Assembly: GCA_022496805.1 (NCBI GenBank)
Contig: CM040088.1
Coordinates: forward strand, 9,269,001-9,333,000
DNA length: 64,000 nt
Source: Pohlia nutans
Taxonomy: Eukaryota > Streptophyta > Bryopsida > Bryales > Mniaceae
Direction of reading: 5' to 3'
This document shows, piece by piece, positions 21,621-33,590 of the stretch (positions within the stretch are counted from its first letter, which is position 1; each line of letters starts with the position of its first letter). A model generated the notes under the pieces. That model did not search any database. It saw nothing but the letters and a program-made list of their open reading frames with translations, and was not told the DNA's origin. The position numbers and the translations under genes are program-made.

Positions 21621-22024
21621 TTGTGCTTACCGTAAATATATCTCATTTGCTAATTATTTTGGCAACTGACACAACTTGTTGTTCTTGGGATTTTTCTGGG
21701 TCTTTTGCTTGATACGGATTTACAGATCTCTCTAATACTTTCAAAATATAAAAGTTTCATTTATGATGATTTTTTGTTTCCAATTTTTCTTTGTCACCTT
21801 ATATTAAAATAATTTTTTGATTGAAAAATATTGGTAATGAATTGGAAAATTTGATTGCACAACAACTTTTTTAATTCTTGTGATTTTTGATTCTTTGAAA
21901 TTTTTAATTTCCACAATTAAAGATGACCAAATTCTATTACTATAAATATTTTAAAATTCTCTCAATCATAGCTTGTCAGGTAACCAAGGGCTATGAAAAT
22001 GAGAATGACATGTCATGCTCTTGC

Positions 22025-22150
22025 TATAAAGTCTAGATAGATAGAAACTTTGGTCCTCTTTCAAGGCCAACGTAAATAAAGGGTCTGTTTGTCTTAACAA
22101 CGAGTTAGTGTCCACCGGAAAAAACCTATTGGTACAAGACAACTTTGACA
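22025..22150 (-). repeat. Dispersed repeat, copy 2 of the 3475-3617 family
   Basis: Read on the minus strand it follows copy 1 block by block: TCTTGTACCAAT, CAAACAGACCCTTTATT, GAAAGAGGACC, CTATCTATCT. Confidence 0.6.
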
Positions 22151-22620
22151 AGTCTAAGTTGTAGAACCCCCTAAGAGCCTGCCACTTAGAAAAATCACTC
22201 TAGTCTACATGCCAGTCGAGTACCTTACATGGTCGTCGGTAAGGGCATGAGTGCTGAATAATTATTATTTTTGAAAATAGCTTTTCAACAAATGAAAAAT
22301 TCTAAAAAACTTATAATATTCACTTTTTCACCATACAAAATGTCGTAGAATTTTTTCAAAAAAAGTGATTTCTTGAAGATTTGGGATTCTCTTTTTATAA
22401 TTATTTATTGCCGATCAGGATGACGACTATGATAATTGTTATGTAGCCTTTGCATGGACTGGACTCAACTAATACGTTTTGTTTATTTGTTGGTAGAACA
22501 AGTGACATCTAGCTACACTGAATAGGGGACCTGTACTAAATTCTTGACATTTCACACTATATAATATATTTACCATTACCGTACAAAAATACAAAAAATA
22601 AAATAAAAATGAATTCAGTA

Positions 22621-23097
22621 ACATGCATTATCTCTGCCTTGGCTCTACAGTAGAGGATGTGGAATATTCCACACCCAACAATATTTCATCAGTAGCTAAT
22701 TGAATAGGTGGAGGCTCAAAGTGATGAGCAAAGTGCATGAATGAAAGGTAGTGGGCATGAAGGCTACACTAAATGGCGTATTCAGTGTCCGAGAAGAATT
22801 GATGTTTTTTACCACAATTCATTAAAAGGTGAAGAGGAATAGTGTCACTTGACACTACATAGGAGTTTGCCACTTGTCATTCTCACTTTCATTGAGAGTG
22901 CCATGTTCTTTCCAAGTACTGAGCGTGACATGAGGTGGCATGCCATATTTATTATAAAGTTGCCATATGTCATTGGGTACTACATTCATTTTCTTCCGTT
23001 ACGAGGACACTACATCTCCCTAAAATTGAATAGTGTCTGGGTTTAGAAATAGTGTCCCTGGACACAAAATACGCCATTCAGTGTACTGAATGTTATG
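22621..23097 (-). mobile_element. MITE family I, copy 4, carrying a nested G element
   Basis: Reverse-oriented: AGCCAAGGCA and GGAATATTCC blocks occur inverted, and its terminal GGCTACTGAATGTTATG is split by G1 between GGC and CTG. Confidence 0.7.
22767..23083. mobile_element. TA-flanked MITE family G, copy 1, nested in MITE I
   Basis: 317 bp with ends CACTAAATGGCGTATTCAG and (inverted) CACTGAATGGCGTATTTTG. Because GGCTACTGAATG of the host is known from other copies, the TA on each side is a true target duplication. This fits Tc1/mariner-type MITEs. Confidence 0.78.
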
Positions 23098-23310
23098 TGG
23101 AGAGCAGGTAAGTGAAGAGTTTGCGGCGTAAAGAAAATTTGCCAGGATTTGTTTTCGCTGACTAGACTGTGGAGTAGCCTTGATGAGCAAGCAAGCAAGC
23201 AGTGAGGCATGTTTTACAAAGCATGGGAAACATGGGACCCAAGACATTAATGACGAAAGGGCATGGCAAATAGTGACAGTTTGGCTGCAGCAGCCAGTGC
23301 ACCTTCCAAG

Positions 23311-23640
23311 CCCCGACTCTAAACCCCCTCTCGAGGGCTTTTTTTTTTCAAGCTACTTGGAGCCAGACTCCAATGTCGTGGCACAGTCGCAGTGGTTTAA
23401 ATCTGGAGGGACCACCTTCCATTGCATGCATGGGGCTTTGCTACAGTGCAAAAAAAAAGCCCTCTCGACGATGATGCAAGCACTATTTACCCATGGGCCT
23501 CATTTTCTGAAATTTCCATTTTGGGCACCCTAGGGTCTTTGTTTGGATGATTTTTTAGCAAAATTGTAGCCTTCGGCCTTTCTCTAGTCTTAAAGCACCC
23601 CTCGGGAATTTTGAACCCTCGGAAGTGGGGGTTATATTTT
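23311..23640. repeat. Diverged copy of repeat family O
   Basis: Starts CCCCGACTCTAAACCCCC and shares CATTTTGGGCACCCTAGGG with the other copies. Its right end was not found. Confidence 0.5.
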
Positions 23641-23969
23641 AAATGCACTAGCGGTCACAACTTGACGTAGTTAACAACTTCTTGTAAGGGGTTCAATAGA
23701 CGTCTTTTAGTTTTTGTTAAATTTTAGTAGTACAAGAAAAATTGTGACCGAATCAACAAAAATCAAATAAGATAATAATATTATAATACTTATTTTGAAG
23801 ATTCATTTGGAAGTTCTATATTGAAGTTTTATTTTGAAAAATGTCAATCCCAATTGTAGGAATGTTCTAGTAGGCAATTTACACTATGTTTTTGTTTTGT
23901 TTTTAATAAACGTGTTTTCAATGTAAATAGGACATTTCATTTAAAACAAACAGTTTTATGAAATTTGAA

Positions 23970-24340
23970 TTCTTTTCTAGACGTACAGAAACATTGCATG
24001 ATCTACTGCAAAGTCAAAAATAAAATAATTTCTTTTAGCATCGCTAAAAATATCCAAAGTCTGTTGTGAGAAAAAAACAGATCCAGTCGTTATGATTTTG
24101 TCAAAAGAAAATTCAAATTTTTTTGAAGTTTTTTGTAGGTACACAAAAAGCTTGCATGATCTACTGCAAATAAAAGTTTAAAAAAAATGTTTTTAACATC
24201 GCTAAAAATATCCAAAGTCTTATGTGAGGAAAAACAGCTTCTAGCCATGTCGATTTTGTCAAAAGAATTTTTATTTTATTTTTGAAATTTTCAATAGACA
24301 TAGAAAAAATCCTGCATGATCTATTGCAAAAAAGAAAATT
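23970..24340. repeat. Tandem repeat of about 160 bases
   Basis: GCATGATCTAYTGCAAA recurs at 23996, 24153 and 24313, and between them ATCGCTAAAAATATCCAAAG and GATTTTGTCAAAAGAA recur in order. Roughly two and a half units. Confidence 0.75.
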
Positions 24341-24429
24341 GAAAAAAAAAAATTTAATTTGCACGGCAAAAAAATCCCCAATGTTTACATTCATTTATAA
24401 TTAACAAAAAAATTCATTGACTTGCATGA

Positions 24430-24620
24430 AGAAATCCACGTGGTGTGATGATTTAGTGCTTTGTTTGGAATTAGGAGGTTGGGGGTTTGATTTCAGCCAC
24501 CATCAATGAGGCCCGAACAAACCGTGATGGATCCCGTAGTATTGTTCGGGCAACCCAATTTCTTTCCCCGGGTAGTCCAAATTTTTTCCCGGGCAACCTA
24601 AAATTTTGTCCAAGCGGCAA
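24430..24620 (+). repeat. Possible tRNA-derived SINE head
   Basis: GGGGGTTTGATTTC at 24480-24493 resembles a B-box, with an A-box-like TGATGATTTAGTGC about 35 bases before it. A CCGGGCAACC-type motif repeats after it. No tail or duplication was found. Confidence 0.25.
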
Positions 24621-25391
24621 AAATAATTCCGGACAACTCTTCTATTTTATTTGGAAAATCTGATTATTTTGATTCTTTTAATGTTTTGGATTAACAAACT
24701 TATGCTGAGTGATGAACTGAACAACACATCCAAAACAACTAGAAGAAACAACATATTTTCAGTGCAATATATGTTGTTTTGGACATCGATTCTTTAATTT
24801 TTGCATTCTATTTACAAACATTACAATTTTGAGGTCAAATCTACTTATTGCTTCAGTGCAACTTCAAATCGACCTCACAAACCCTCCTCTGCATGGATCT
24901 TTCACCACATTCGAGGATATTTGGACTCTCAAGAGGGCCTCCAAAGGAGGGGGTTGGAGGGCCTCTTTTGCATTAATATTTGTACTTCCAAAATATAGTA
25001 CCGAGAGTAATAGGCTACATTCTGGAAAATGTGATGATGGGGAAGAGGATTGTGATTGGCCGGGTTAGAATGCACTGATGTCGCCCAAGAAGAGAATGGT
25101 ACAGGTTGATATTTGTTTATTAGGGAATGTGATGTAATGGGGCTAGCACTTGTACTCGAGGTGGAGGACGGTTAATAATATACAATTCCAGGATCTCCTT
25201 AACTTGCCAGCATTGTTGCTGTCCCCAGCCAGTGCTCATGGTGTTCATATCCATGTACTTCACGGTTGAACCAAGATGAGTTGGCCCTGTTATATGATCA
25301 ATTACTCCATCATTTTAATGTGTATCGCTTTCCATTGGTAACACTCTATATGCACCACATATACTAACTCTGAACCACGGTAATTACAAGA

Positions 25392-25915
25392 GGTCACCAC
25401 AGGTCATTTTTGAAAATTTAAGAGGTAACCACAGGTAACCACAGGTGGGTACATTTACAGTAACACGACCCAAGGAAACTATAACCAATGATTAATTTAA
25501 CGGATTGTTAAGCAATAATCTTATCATATGAATTGATAATGCAATATAAATTAGTAACTACATATCATATATGTCATTATACAATATACTAAAGTTTGAC
25601 AATGTTTGGGAAGTTATTGGTATTCCAAAACGACTAAAATATGGTCGTAACCAGTCGTTAATAACGACTAAAATGTGCTAAAATGTTCAAAATATGTTGC
25701 AAAATGTCCTTAAATTTTTCTAATATCTGCATAAATTGAAGATATTATTTTCTAAGCACTCATCAAGAGTCGTTATAACTGGGCGGGGTTGGGTCGTGTT
25801 ACTGTGAATGTACCCAGGTAACCACAGGTCATTTTGAGTGTTTTTTGACACACTGTTTTTTTGACACCACAGGTCATTTTTTGACACACTGAGGTAACCA
25901 CAAGTCATTTTTGAA
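25392..25915. repeat. Short repeats AGGTAACCACAGGTCATTTTTGA around an inserted MITE
   Basis: The unit AGGTAACCACAGG(TCATTTTTGA) occurs several times at 25388-25446 and again at 25816-25912. The inserted element separates the two groups. Confidence 0.7.
25447..25815. mobile_element. MITE with 27-bp inverted ends and AGGT duplication
   Basis: 369 bp. Left end GGGTACATTTACAGTAACAC, right end inverted GGGTACATTCACAGTAACAC, continuing to GACCCAA on both sides. AGGT is present at 25443-25446 and 25816-25819. No coding capacity. Confidence 0.75.
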
Positions 25916-26261
25916 CATCTTCACCGCTTTTGATAGGTCCTTGGTAGCTGCAGAGGAATCCGCCTATCAAAAACAAAATTTAATCTCAACTCGTCAAAAA
26001 AAAATAGGATCGGCATATCCTGCAGCGTGCTTCAAAATATTTAATTGTTTCTCACTCTTAGGGATGACGTCGGGCTCCTCCCACTAGTATAGTGACCTTT
26101 GACACAAAGGATTATAAAACTTCAAAAGGAGTACAAGCAAGGGAGGGTACTTCATACAAGATGGGGACTTCTATCTAGGTACTGCCCCTAAGTGAGCCTA
26201 CTCCAATTAATTCCAATTTGTGTCAAACTTTGGGGGCCCTCTTGAGAGTCCAAATATCCTC

Positions 26262-28000
26262 TAATGTCATTGTCACTCTCACAGAAACCTCCCGAAACTC
26301 TCAAACCCTTGTCCCTCAAGATCACGCTTGGATTTTTCAAATTCTCGTCCCTCAAGATCACGCCTAGATTTGTCACCTGGATGGCCTTCTCTGCTCGTAC
26401 ACTTCAAACAATTCACACACCTCACACTCGTATTCAACATTCTCAACTTCACACACCACACTTGTCGCAACATTTATGACACAACTAGACACATCTCAAC
26501 ACATCTCAACACTCTTGACACAACTTCGCATGGATTGCCTTCTCTGCTCGCAAAACTAGCAGATTGCCTTCTCTGTTCACAGACACCTTCATCGCTTGGA
26601 TCACCTTTACTCGCCTGGATCACCAAATTGAACTAGACACTCGATTGCCTTGATCACCTTCACTCGCATACACCAAAATTCATCCCAAAACTTGCAAACA
26701 TCATTCACAGACTCATAAACTTGCACCAAAACTCGCAAACGTCACTTACACCAAAAAAGGCAAACATCACTTTTGCTTTCACATCTTCACCTTCGCCTTC
26801 ACCTAAAACCAAAATCAGATCACTCACAGACATTATAGCTAGACACTCGATCATTACGTCATCCAATCAATCCTTATGTAAACATCTGTGAGCAAGCCAT
26901 CCCTTTTATCCCTCTTCTTCCATGTGGACTCTTAAATGTTTGACATGGACCCTTTCCGCATATCATCGTCCGCATTTTCCAGGGACACCTGCAACCAATT
27001 TTGGAGTTGTAGTCATAGTTCATGATTTTCAGCATAAGACATTTTTCTCAATAATATAATGGGTTATCAAATGTGAAGAACCCTAAAAATCACGCAATGT
27101 GAACTCCCTTGGAAATGAGCTAGATCATGCAAATGGCATTGTTGTGTGACCCTAGTTAAAATCATGCAAAAGGTTCAAGTGTTTCCATTGGCTCCACGGC
27201 CATCAACAACTAGAATTTTTTTTGAAACTATTTTGAACTAAACAAGTCATTGAAATCTCATCGATGAGTTATCAATACTGAAAACCCATAGTTTCCTTTT
27301 GTTGTGCCACCTGCAATTAGCGAAGAGTCCAATGGTTCTTCTAGTGGTATCATTGCTTACTATGAATACCCCTAATGCTAATATGAAAACATAGATAAAG
27401 TGGTTGTAAATGTGTCAAGTGACAAGTTTATAATGACTTTATGCAAGGAGTAGTGTGGAGCTTCAAAAAATTGTCCTAGCTTTAGTACACTGGGACCATA
27501 AGTGATTGGTGAGACTTCTCGAGGTTCATCAAATAACAACCGCACTATCGGGAGAGAAATCACGCAAGCCATATTTTTAGATTTTGCATGATAGAATCAA
27601 TGTTCATATGAATGTATTCAATCCTTTAGAACATGGCCAATAGCAAGGATTTTAGACATACCATTTTTAAACTAGCGTGGTTGGTGGTTTGGAGGCCCTT
27701 TGTGTATCCCAAGCAGCATTTGCCCACACGTTAAAATGATAGTCACCATATCTCTTTCCTATTTTCCATCACAACTTCTATAGAGCCTTTGGCGCCTTCA
27801 GAATTCTCCCACAATACCGTCTTTTTGCCTCTTCTACTTCAAGCCTCTTCAAACATCTTCCCTACATTCCTCCACTTTCCTAACATCTTCTTCACTCTTC
27901 CACTTCTGGTACGCTGGTCACTACAATCGCAATGTTATCAAAGGCTTCTATGATGTTGTTGACCTTCACAACAATTGCCACGACACTATATAGAAGTTGG
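26262..28000. other. Intergenic DNA; A/C-rich degenerate repeats at 26375-26830
   Basis: 26375-26830 repeats motifs such as GGATTGCCTTCTCTGCTCG, ACATCTCAACAC and ACTCGCAAAC with strand bias. The remainder is AT-rich and without a supported gene. Confidence 0.45.
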
Positions 28001-28004
28001 TACA

Positions 28005-28705
28005 AAAATAGACTAGAATAATACATTAGAGAAAAAATGAACTCTTAAATGGACCTTCAAGCTTTGACATTGGCACCTATTTCTTTGGGGCTAGATGGGG
28101 TAGGGCAAGGACTTCTTTCTGACAAGAAAGGGTTTGTATCTTGCGTGAATCAAGAACAATACATGTAGGTCTCATCAAGTTTAATCAAATTTTCTACTCT
28201 AATTATACCAAAGACAGGTACAAAGTGGAAGCTTTGTAAACGATTTTTTTTTTACTTTATGTCATGTCACTCATGTGGGAGAAATGAAACTGTTATGTCT
28301 TGTACCTCAGGCCCCTAGCTCCATGGCTCCTTTCAGTACATGCATTAATCACATTAGACTAAACTACGACAGATGGCATGACATAAGCTCCTGAGCCTGC
28401 TTGAAATATATTATTAAAAGTACATCTAGCTTATTGACATCTGTAAAATATTCAGCCATTGTCAAAGCAGTTAATCCTACTCTCATACGAGCTCCAGGTG
28501 GGTCATTCATTTGACCATAAACCAAAGCTACTTTTGATTCTAAAATATTTTCTTCACCCTTTGTCAGTCTTGATATCACATCTGAAGGGTGGGCGTAGAT
28601 AGGGAATAGTGGCTACAGAAGGACAATTTAAAAGCAATCAAGGGGTCTCATAACGAGATTTTGGAGGGCCCATGTGAGGGTTCATTTTTTCTGTAATGTG
28701 ATTGT
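28005..28705 (-). repeat. Dispersed repeat Q, copy 2, with plastid insert
   Basis: Reverse complement of 4020-4590 on both sides of a plastid-like fragment at about 28380-28558. Flanking blocks on copy 1 (CCCTTTGTCACCCTTGACATCACA and AGTACATACACTA) are the partners of the sequence on either side of the insert. Confidence 0.65.
28380..28558 (-). pseudogene. atpB: Fragment of plastid atpB (ATP synthase beta subunit) in the nucleus
   Basis: On the minus strand the frame reads [20 protein letters not shown], then [22 protein letters not shown]. This is the conserved core of the F1 beta subunit; [14 protein letters not shown] is the plastid rather than the mitochondrial form. Only about 55 residues match; the frame then drifts (a few residues lost after DVLL) and runs into repeat Q sequence on both sides. 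The intact subunit is close to 500 residues, so this is a small nuclear plastid insertion (NUPT). A few amino-acid changes show it has aged. Confidence 0.85.
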
Positions 28706-28852
28706 CGTGTCTCTTTGGTGAGTTGTTGTTGGCCAGGCTCTTGGAGCTCTTTGTCACAAGCCACCAAGAGAAAATTCAATGTATGTTTTTGAAATTTTGT
28801 TCGCCTTCAATAGTAGAGATTGCAAAAAACCTACACAATTGATTATAATATA

Positions 28853-29407
28853 CTCCCTCCGTCTCATAACAAATGATGCTTTTGAGAAAAAAAATTGTCC
28901 CAAATTATTTGATGAAAATTATTTATTCAATTTGAAGTTGATGTTTTACAGATTCTAACAAAGCAAAATCACAAGACAAATGCACAAGAACTGTTTTTTT
29001 GTCTCTAAAGCTTGTCTTTGCTCATGTGTGGAACCCTATAATTATTGCAACCACCTACTGTCATAATTTCTACCATGCAATGTTGTGAAGTCAAAAAAGC
29101 ATTATTCAAAACTTGGGTTGACATGCTATCATACACCTCATCCACAACATGAACAAGTTCATCACTTGATATAGGAACTTGCTCATAGTGAAGAGATTGA
29201 ATAGCCAGACTTCTTCAATTTCACAATCTACGAGTTGTCACATGCCATGTGCCACTTACCACATACTATATGTAGTATGATATTTCTTGGACAAACAACT
29301 ATTTCAAAATAGAAACTTATTGTATTAAGAGATTTGATGAAATCATTCTAGTTTGTTTAATTTTTTTGATTTCTTCAAAAGCATCATATATTATGGGATG
29401 GAGGGAG
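28853..29407. mobile_element. Stowaway-like element, about 555 bp
   Basis: Left end CTCCCTCCGTCTCATAACAAATGATGCTTTT-like, preceded by TA; right end inverted CTCCCTCCATCCCATAATAT, followed by CATA. The CTCCCTCCGT tip is the classic Stowaway signature of Tc1/mariner MITEs. It is longer than typical ones and has no useful open frame. Confidence 0.75.
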
Positions 29408-29748
29408 CATATTTTTAGGTGCATGTTCACAATAAAATCGATATTTTAAAAGTTTTCCAATGATTAAAATATTGGTCATCCATTTAATAGTGAGATTAAA
29501 AAGAGATTGTATAAACAATCATCATGCATTTTAGGTATATTTTCACAATGGAATCAGTATTTAAAAAAAGATTCTAATGGTTAAAATATTGGTCACTCAC
29601 CTTCAATAGTGAGATTGGAATAGTCTAGGTGGATATAGTTAAAAATTTATAATTATAATCTTTACTTGCAATAAAAGAAAAAACTACTACTAATAATATA
29701 TTAGGATGTATGTTAATCTTAATTTTTAGAAAATTAAAGAAGTATATA

Positions 29749-29787
<39 letters not shown>

Positions 29788-29935
29788 GTATATATATATA
29801 TATATATGAATTTCAAAATAAATGCAAAAGATTAAATCAAAATTCTATTAAAAACTGAAGTTGTTGATGTTGGATTCTTCAAATGATCAAATAATCAAAT
29901 TGCTATCATACTGTGTAGATAGAGTCATTGTATCA
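29408..29935. repeat. AT-rich DNA with a local duplication and (AAAT)n microsatellite
   Basis: The block GATTAAAATATTGGTCA...CAATAGTGAGATT occurs at about 29461-29500 and again at 29579-29615. (AAAT)n runs from about 29750 to 29788, followed by (AT)n. Confidence 0.75.
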
Positions 29936-29939
29936 CCAC

Positions 29940-30222
29940 ACTAGAGTATTACATTTCAACTCATCCCAACAAATTTCAGCCATAGATTGACAATATCTTA
30001 CTCGTAATTGAATTACATAAGAATTTTCAAATTTTAAGTTTCAAGTTTTATACAAAAATATGGGCGATTGCAATCATAGATTTAACCGTAAGGATAGAAT
30101 CTAAAATTCATAACGTAAATCTTTCATTCACAAATAAAGTTCAAAATGTCCCTCTTGACTGCATTTTATAATGCATCTTTGCAAAACTGCCCAACTTGGA
30201 GAGGGTTGTAGGTATGTAGGGG
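29940..30222 (-). mobile_element. TTAA-type MITE family C, partial copy 3
   Basis: Follows 42885-43165 closely and ends GTATGTAGGGG before TTAA. The other end of the element is missing. Confidence 0.65.
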
Positions 30223-31259
30223 TTAAGTTCAAATATCTATTGAATTTTGAACAATGATATCAAACTTAACAAAATAATCCTAAATTGAGGTTTGAGACCA
30301 AGAGACTGCGAGAAGCAGAGAGCGCCTTGGCCCTTGAGTCTCGACTAAAGACCCTGAACAAATCCCTAATTACATATCATTGGAATTTGGACAGAATTTA
30401 CTTAGAAGGAACAAGATGAAAAAAAAGGACTTTTCATATTATAGAGATTCCCTCGTTTTCCCTTTTCACACATGAAAAAATTCTCAGAAAATTGCTTTTC
30501 ATTGGCAAGAATTTTGTGCCATTTCGAATTTATGCCATTGCCTTTTGGAACGGACAGCTTTTAAAAAAAGGAAAATGAAACACACACACACACACTCTCC
30601 GAGGTTCCTGGAAGGTAGCACCGGCGTCTCCGGGCTGCGCGCACGTCAGCCCTGGAGCGACCTCTGCTTTCACAGCCTCCTCAACTTTTCACAGCCGCAT
30701 GACAAGCTTGTATCGATGCGGACTGCTCGGATTCCAGCTCTTCGATCACTCAAGCTCACGATTCATCTTCCCTGTAGGTTCGTCCATATTTGCTCACTGT
30801 CTAGGGTTTGGAGAGGTTTTCAAAACTGAACATGATCTTCACATGCCCACACTAACTTCATGGTCGCAGTGGTTTTGGATTCTGTCGACGTCTGGTGATG
30901 AATATGAAGCAATGAAGTTTTTTCCCTGCAATAATGATTATGGTCAGGCGATGTTGAAGCAGCTGACTAAAATTTGAAGCTTGTATGCTTACCGACAATA
31001 ATGCTGCAATGGGTCGGGGAGAAATGTGGTACGTTTATTTCTCGACTGGAGACCTACGAAGCTGCCAAGAGCTGTGAAGGACCTGTCCAGTACTCCAGCA
31101 GAGAATTTGCGAGTGACTGATCGACTGGGCTACGATTGCAAAGGCGTTACCATGGTAAGTATATAAGCTTGAGGGTTTCAATTCGGTCCTCTCATTTCTA
31201 CCATATAACAGCGTCGTTTTCAGCCTGTCCAAGGAAAGTTTTGAGGCCGAGTAGAGTCA

Positions 31260-31632
31260 AACTGAAACTGTCGGTAATTACAGCAGTGTGAAGCTTCAGT
31301 CTTGTCACTGTATTCAGCATAGTTCTGAATTACGAACTCTCTGCATCAATATAATATCCACAATATTGGAGACAGTCTTTTTTCTCTGTAAGACGTGCTA
31401 ACTGTAAACATAGATATAAGCTAGCATGATCATTTTAGTTTAGCACGTTCTAATTCCTACCGAAACGAAATTTGGTGGAGGGGGGTAAAAGAGTAAAAAC
31501 TGAAACTGTCGGTAGTGCAGCAATGTGAAGCTTCAACTCTCAAGAATTCAGCAGAGTTCTGAAAGTCCTACGGGTCTCTGTACCAATATAATATCCACAA
31601 TATATTGAAGTCTTTTTTCTCGGTAAGACGTA
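31260..31632 (+). repeat. Internal tandem duplication, about 240-bp period
   Basis: ACTGAAACTGTCGGTA...GTGAAGCTTCA...AATATAATATCCACAATAT...GTAAGACGT occurs at 31261-31397 and again at 31499-31632. Confidence 0.8.
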
Positions 31633-31978
31633 TTAATTGCAGTACCAAATTACTTAGAAGTGATGTAACTTCCTTGTCCTAATTTGGCGGCCTCTTGAAC
31701 CCTATCCCAGCGATAGCTACCCTGAACCGGCATATATATTTGGTCAATTAGTATGTAGCGAACAGAACAATGTACCCAAAACCTACATCAGTGGAGATCA
31801 AGCAGTTGTCTTAGTACGCAACGACTGATTGAGTATGTTCTGAATACCCTGGGCTTGAGATTGACATAAATATAGGCGTATTACGTAGACATGATCGATC
31901 GATTACATAATTTAATAAAAACATAGATCCCGATCACTCGAGCTAAACCATACTTCAGTCCAGTACAGTCTCCAACCA

Positions 31979-32031
31979 GCTGATTTATACTAATCACATT
32001 GTGCAAGTTACCGTGTGATTAGTATAAGTCA
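31979..32031. repeat. Short hairpin
   Basis: CTGATTTATACTAATCACA and TGTGATTAGTATAAGTCAG pair over 19 bases with one mismatch, around a loop of about 15 bases. It lies within the duplicated gene-like segment. Confidence 0.75.
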
Positions 32032-32569
32032 GCCAAAACAGGGTTTGCACGATGTTCCAAGTTTCGAAATGAGCTGTTGTTGTGTGTTCACTGTCTGAGG
32101 ACTGATGCTGGAGTCCATTCAGTCTCACTTGGATGTCACAGCAGAATTTTCTATCAACCGTGGTACTCTCTGTGGCATACAATATAGATTCTCACTCCAT
32201 ATTAGCTTGTCAACGATATATAGTCATGAGCTGCATGTACGTAGATCACATGCGAGAGAACTTGAAGTCTCCAACAAAAGCTAGCTGCTAAACTTTCGAC
32301 TCGATGTCTTCGAAGAGTCTAGATTGTTCATCTGCCTAGGCTTAAGGAACGAACTGTTCATGTTCAAGTACGTTGTATATGACAGCTTGAAATGGCTGTG
32401 GGCGAGCGAATACCGTATGTATATCTACTAAATCAATCGTGATTCTACACCTAGCTTGGGGTGCGTGGCTGAGAAACTTCTTGCACGAAAATGCTAGCTC
32501 TAGGTACAATGATCCGTGACAGGTACGTACTCTGAAAGATCGTAAAGTTCGCCGACTCTTCCCGGGCGA

Positions 32570-33590
32570 CCAGGCCCATGCTGTGGGCCGGTGGCCACGA
32601 TAATATATAAAAGACAGTTTGAACAGAGTTTGTATTTTGTGAAGTGATTCATGTTCATCTCGGGTACTAAAGTGTGGTAACTAAAGCACACGTTTGCAGA
32701 CATCACAATCTGTCATATTGCGCTCATATATAGTAGTCATCAAATTGAGTAGTACTAGTAAACTGACTGCAGTCAGTTTCTGGATTTAATATCTGGTTCC
32801 TCGAGGATTGCAGTTCATTGTTTTCATGAAAGATTTATGGTTGTTGTTGGTTTGTTTCAGTCTGTTTTGGCCTAAGGCTCGAAGGCTGTAGAGTTGTACT
32901 GGTTTTCTTTTAGCATTAAGCTTGTCCGGCCTTTTGTTTCAAAGAAGACAAGGAAAAAATAATACTATACATGAAACTGAACATCGATCTGGTTTATGTT
33001 TAAATGCAGTGCTGTGTAAAGTTCAGGTGCCTGGTAATCAGTGTCCATTACTTCCTTTGCAGTCAATATGGATGCGCTGAGAATTGTGCAAATTATTATT
33101 TTATGTATAACTTGTTGCAGACTATGACTCACATGCTTCTAGGCAGCTGCTGGGAGACGACAGAAGTGAGCTTTTCGAAGACAAGTGAGCTTTTCGAAAA
33201 CAAGCGCTTCGGAGTTCGGAACGACAAGGACCCAGGCTCAACCAATCAAACTTTCTAGACTTTGGTACGTGTGGGCCAGGCCACTTGAGCTACTTACATG
33301 CTGTACTGTACTTGAAATGGACTTGAAACATATACATAAGTAAGAAACTGAGAAGACCAATTTCTCATTGACTGAAATTTCTCTCCTCACGGCTTCTCGC
33401 CTCTAGTGTAAAGAGGCCCTAAATGTAAGAATCTGCTCACTCCACAGAACTTACAATTGGAGAGGGCGCACTGTAGAATGCAGTTGGACACGTACTTTTT
33501 TGGGGGAAAAAATAGAAAACATATCTGTCGCAAATGCGTGAGCATTGTTGTGCATTCCAGTAATGACGTCATTGCTGTTTAATTATGTCT
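32570..33590. other. Intergenic DNA of mixed composition
   Basis: No gene recognised. A short direct repeat GTGAGCTTTTCGAAGACAA / GTGAGCTTTTCGAAAACAA occurs at 33166-33202. Confidence 0.4.

Larger units (their letters stand above)
24913..26262. mobile_element. Element bounded by inverted GAGGATATTTGGACTCTCAA ends
   Basis: The same end of at least 27 bases (GAGGATATTTGGACTCTCAA, then GAGGGCC) occurs at 24913 pointing right and at 26262 pointing left, enclosing 1350 bp. A smaller MITE (25447-25815) lies inside. No coding capacity. Two independent fragments of one repeat in opposite orientation are the alternative. Confidence 0.5.
30580..32560 (+). repeat. Gene-like segment, copy 1 of a 2-kb duplicated pair
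   Basis: Diverged partner of 37600-39370. Shared blocks in the same order: an exon-like stretch ending CCCTGTAG|GTTCG (30780), GAAGCTGCCAAGA (31060), GTGATGTAACTTCCTTGTCC (31662), GTTCACTGTCTGAGGACTGAT (32085), TAGTCATGAG (32222) and ATCCGTGACAGGTACGTAC (32512). GC content is higher than nearby and splice-like GT/AG sites are present, so a decayed gene is likely. No product can be named; the frames near 30545-30977 do not agree between copies. Confidence 0.45.

Noticed and set aside
29625..29816. Hydrophobic 63-residue open frame
   Set aside because: It is a translation of the (AAAT)n and (AT)n microsatellite.
30545..30977. Two overlapping open frames of about 90 residues
   Set aside because: The second copy of the segment does not keep these frames, so they are probably chance openings in a duplicated noncoding or decayed region.
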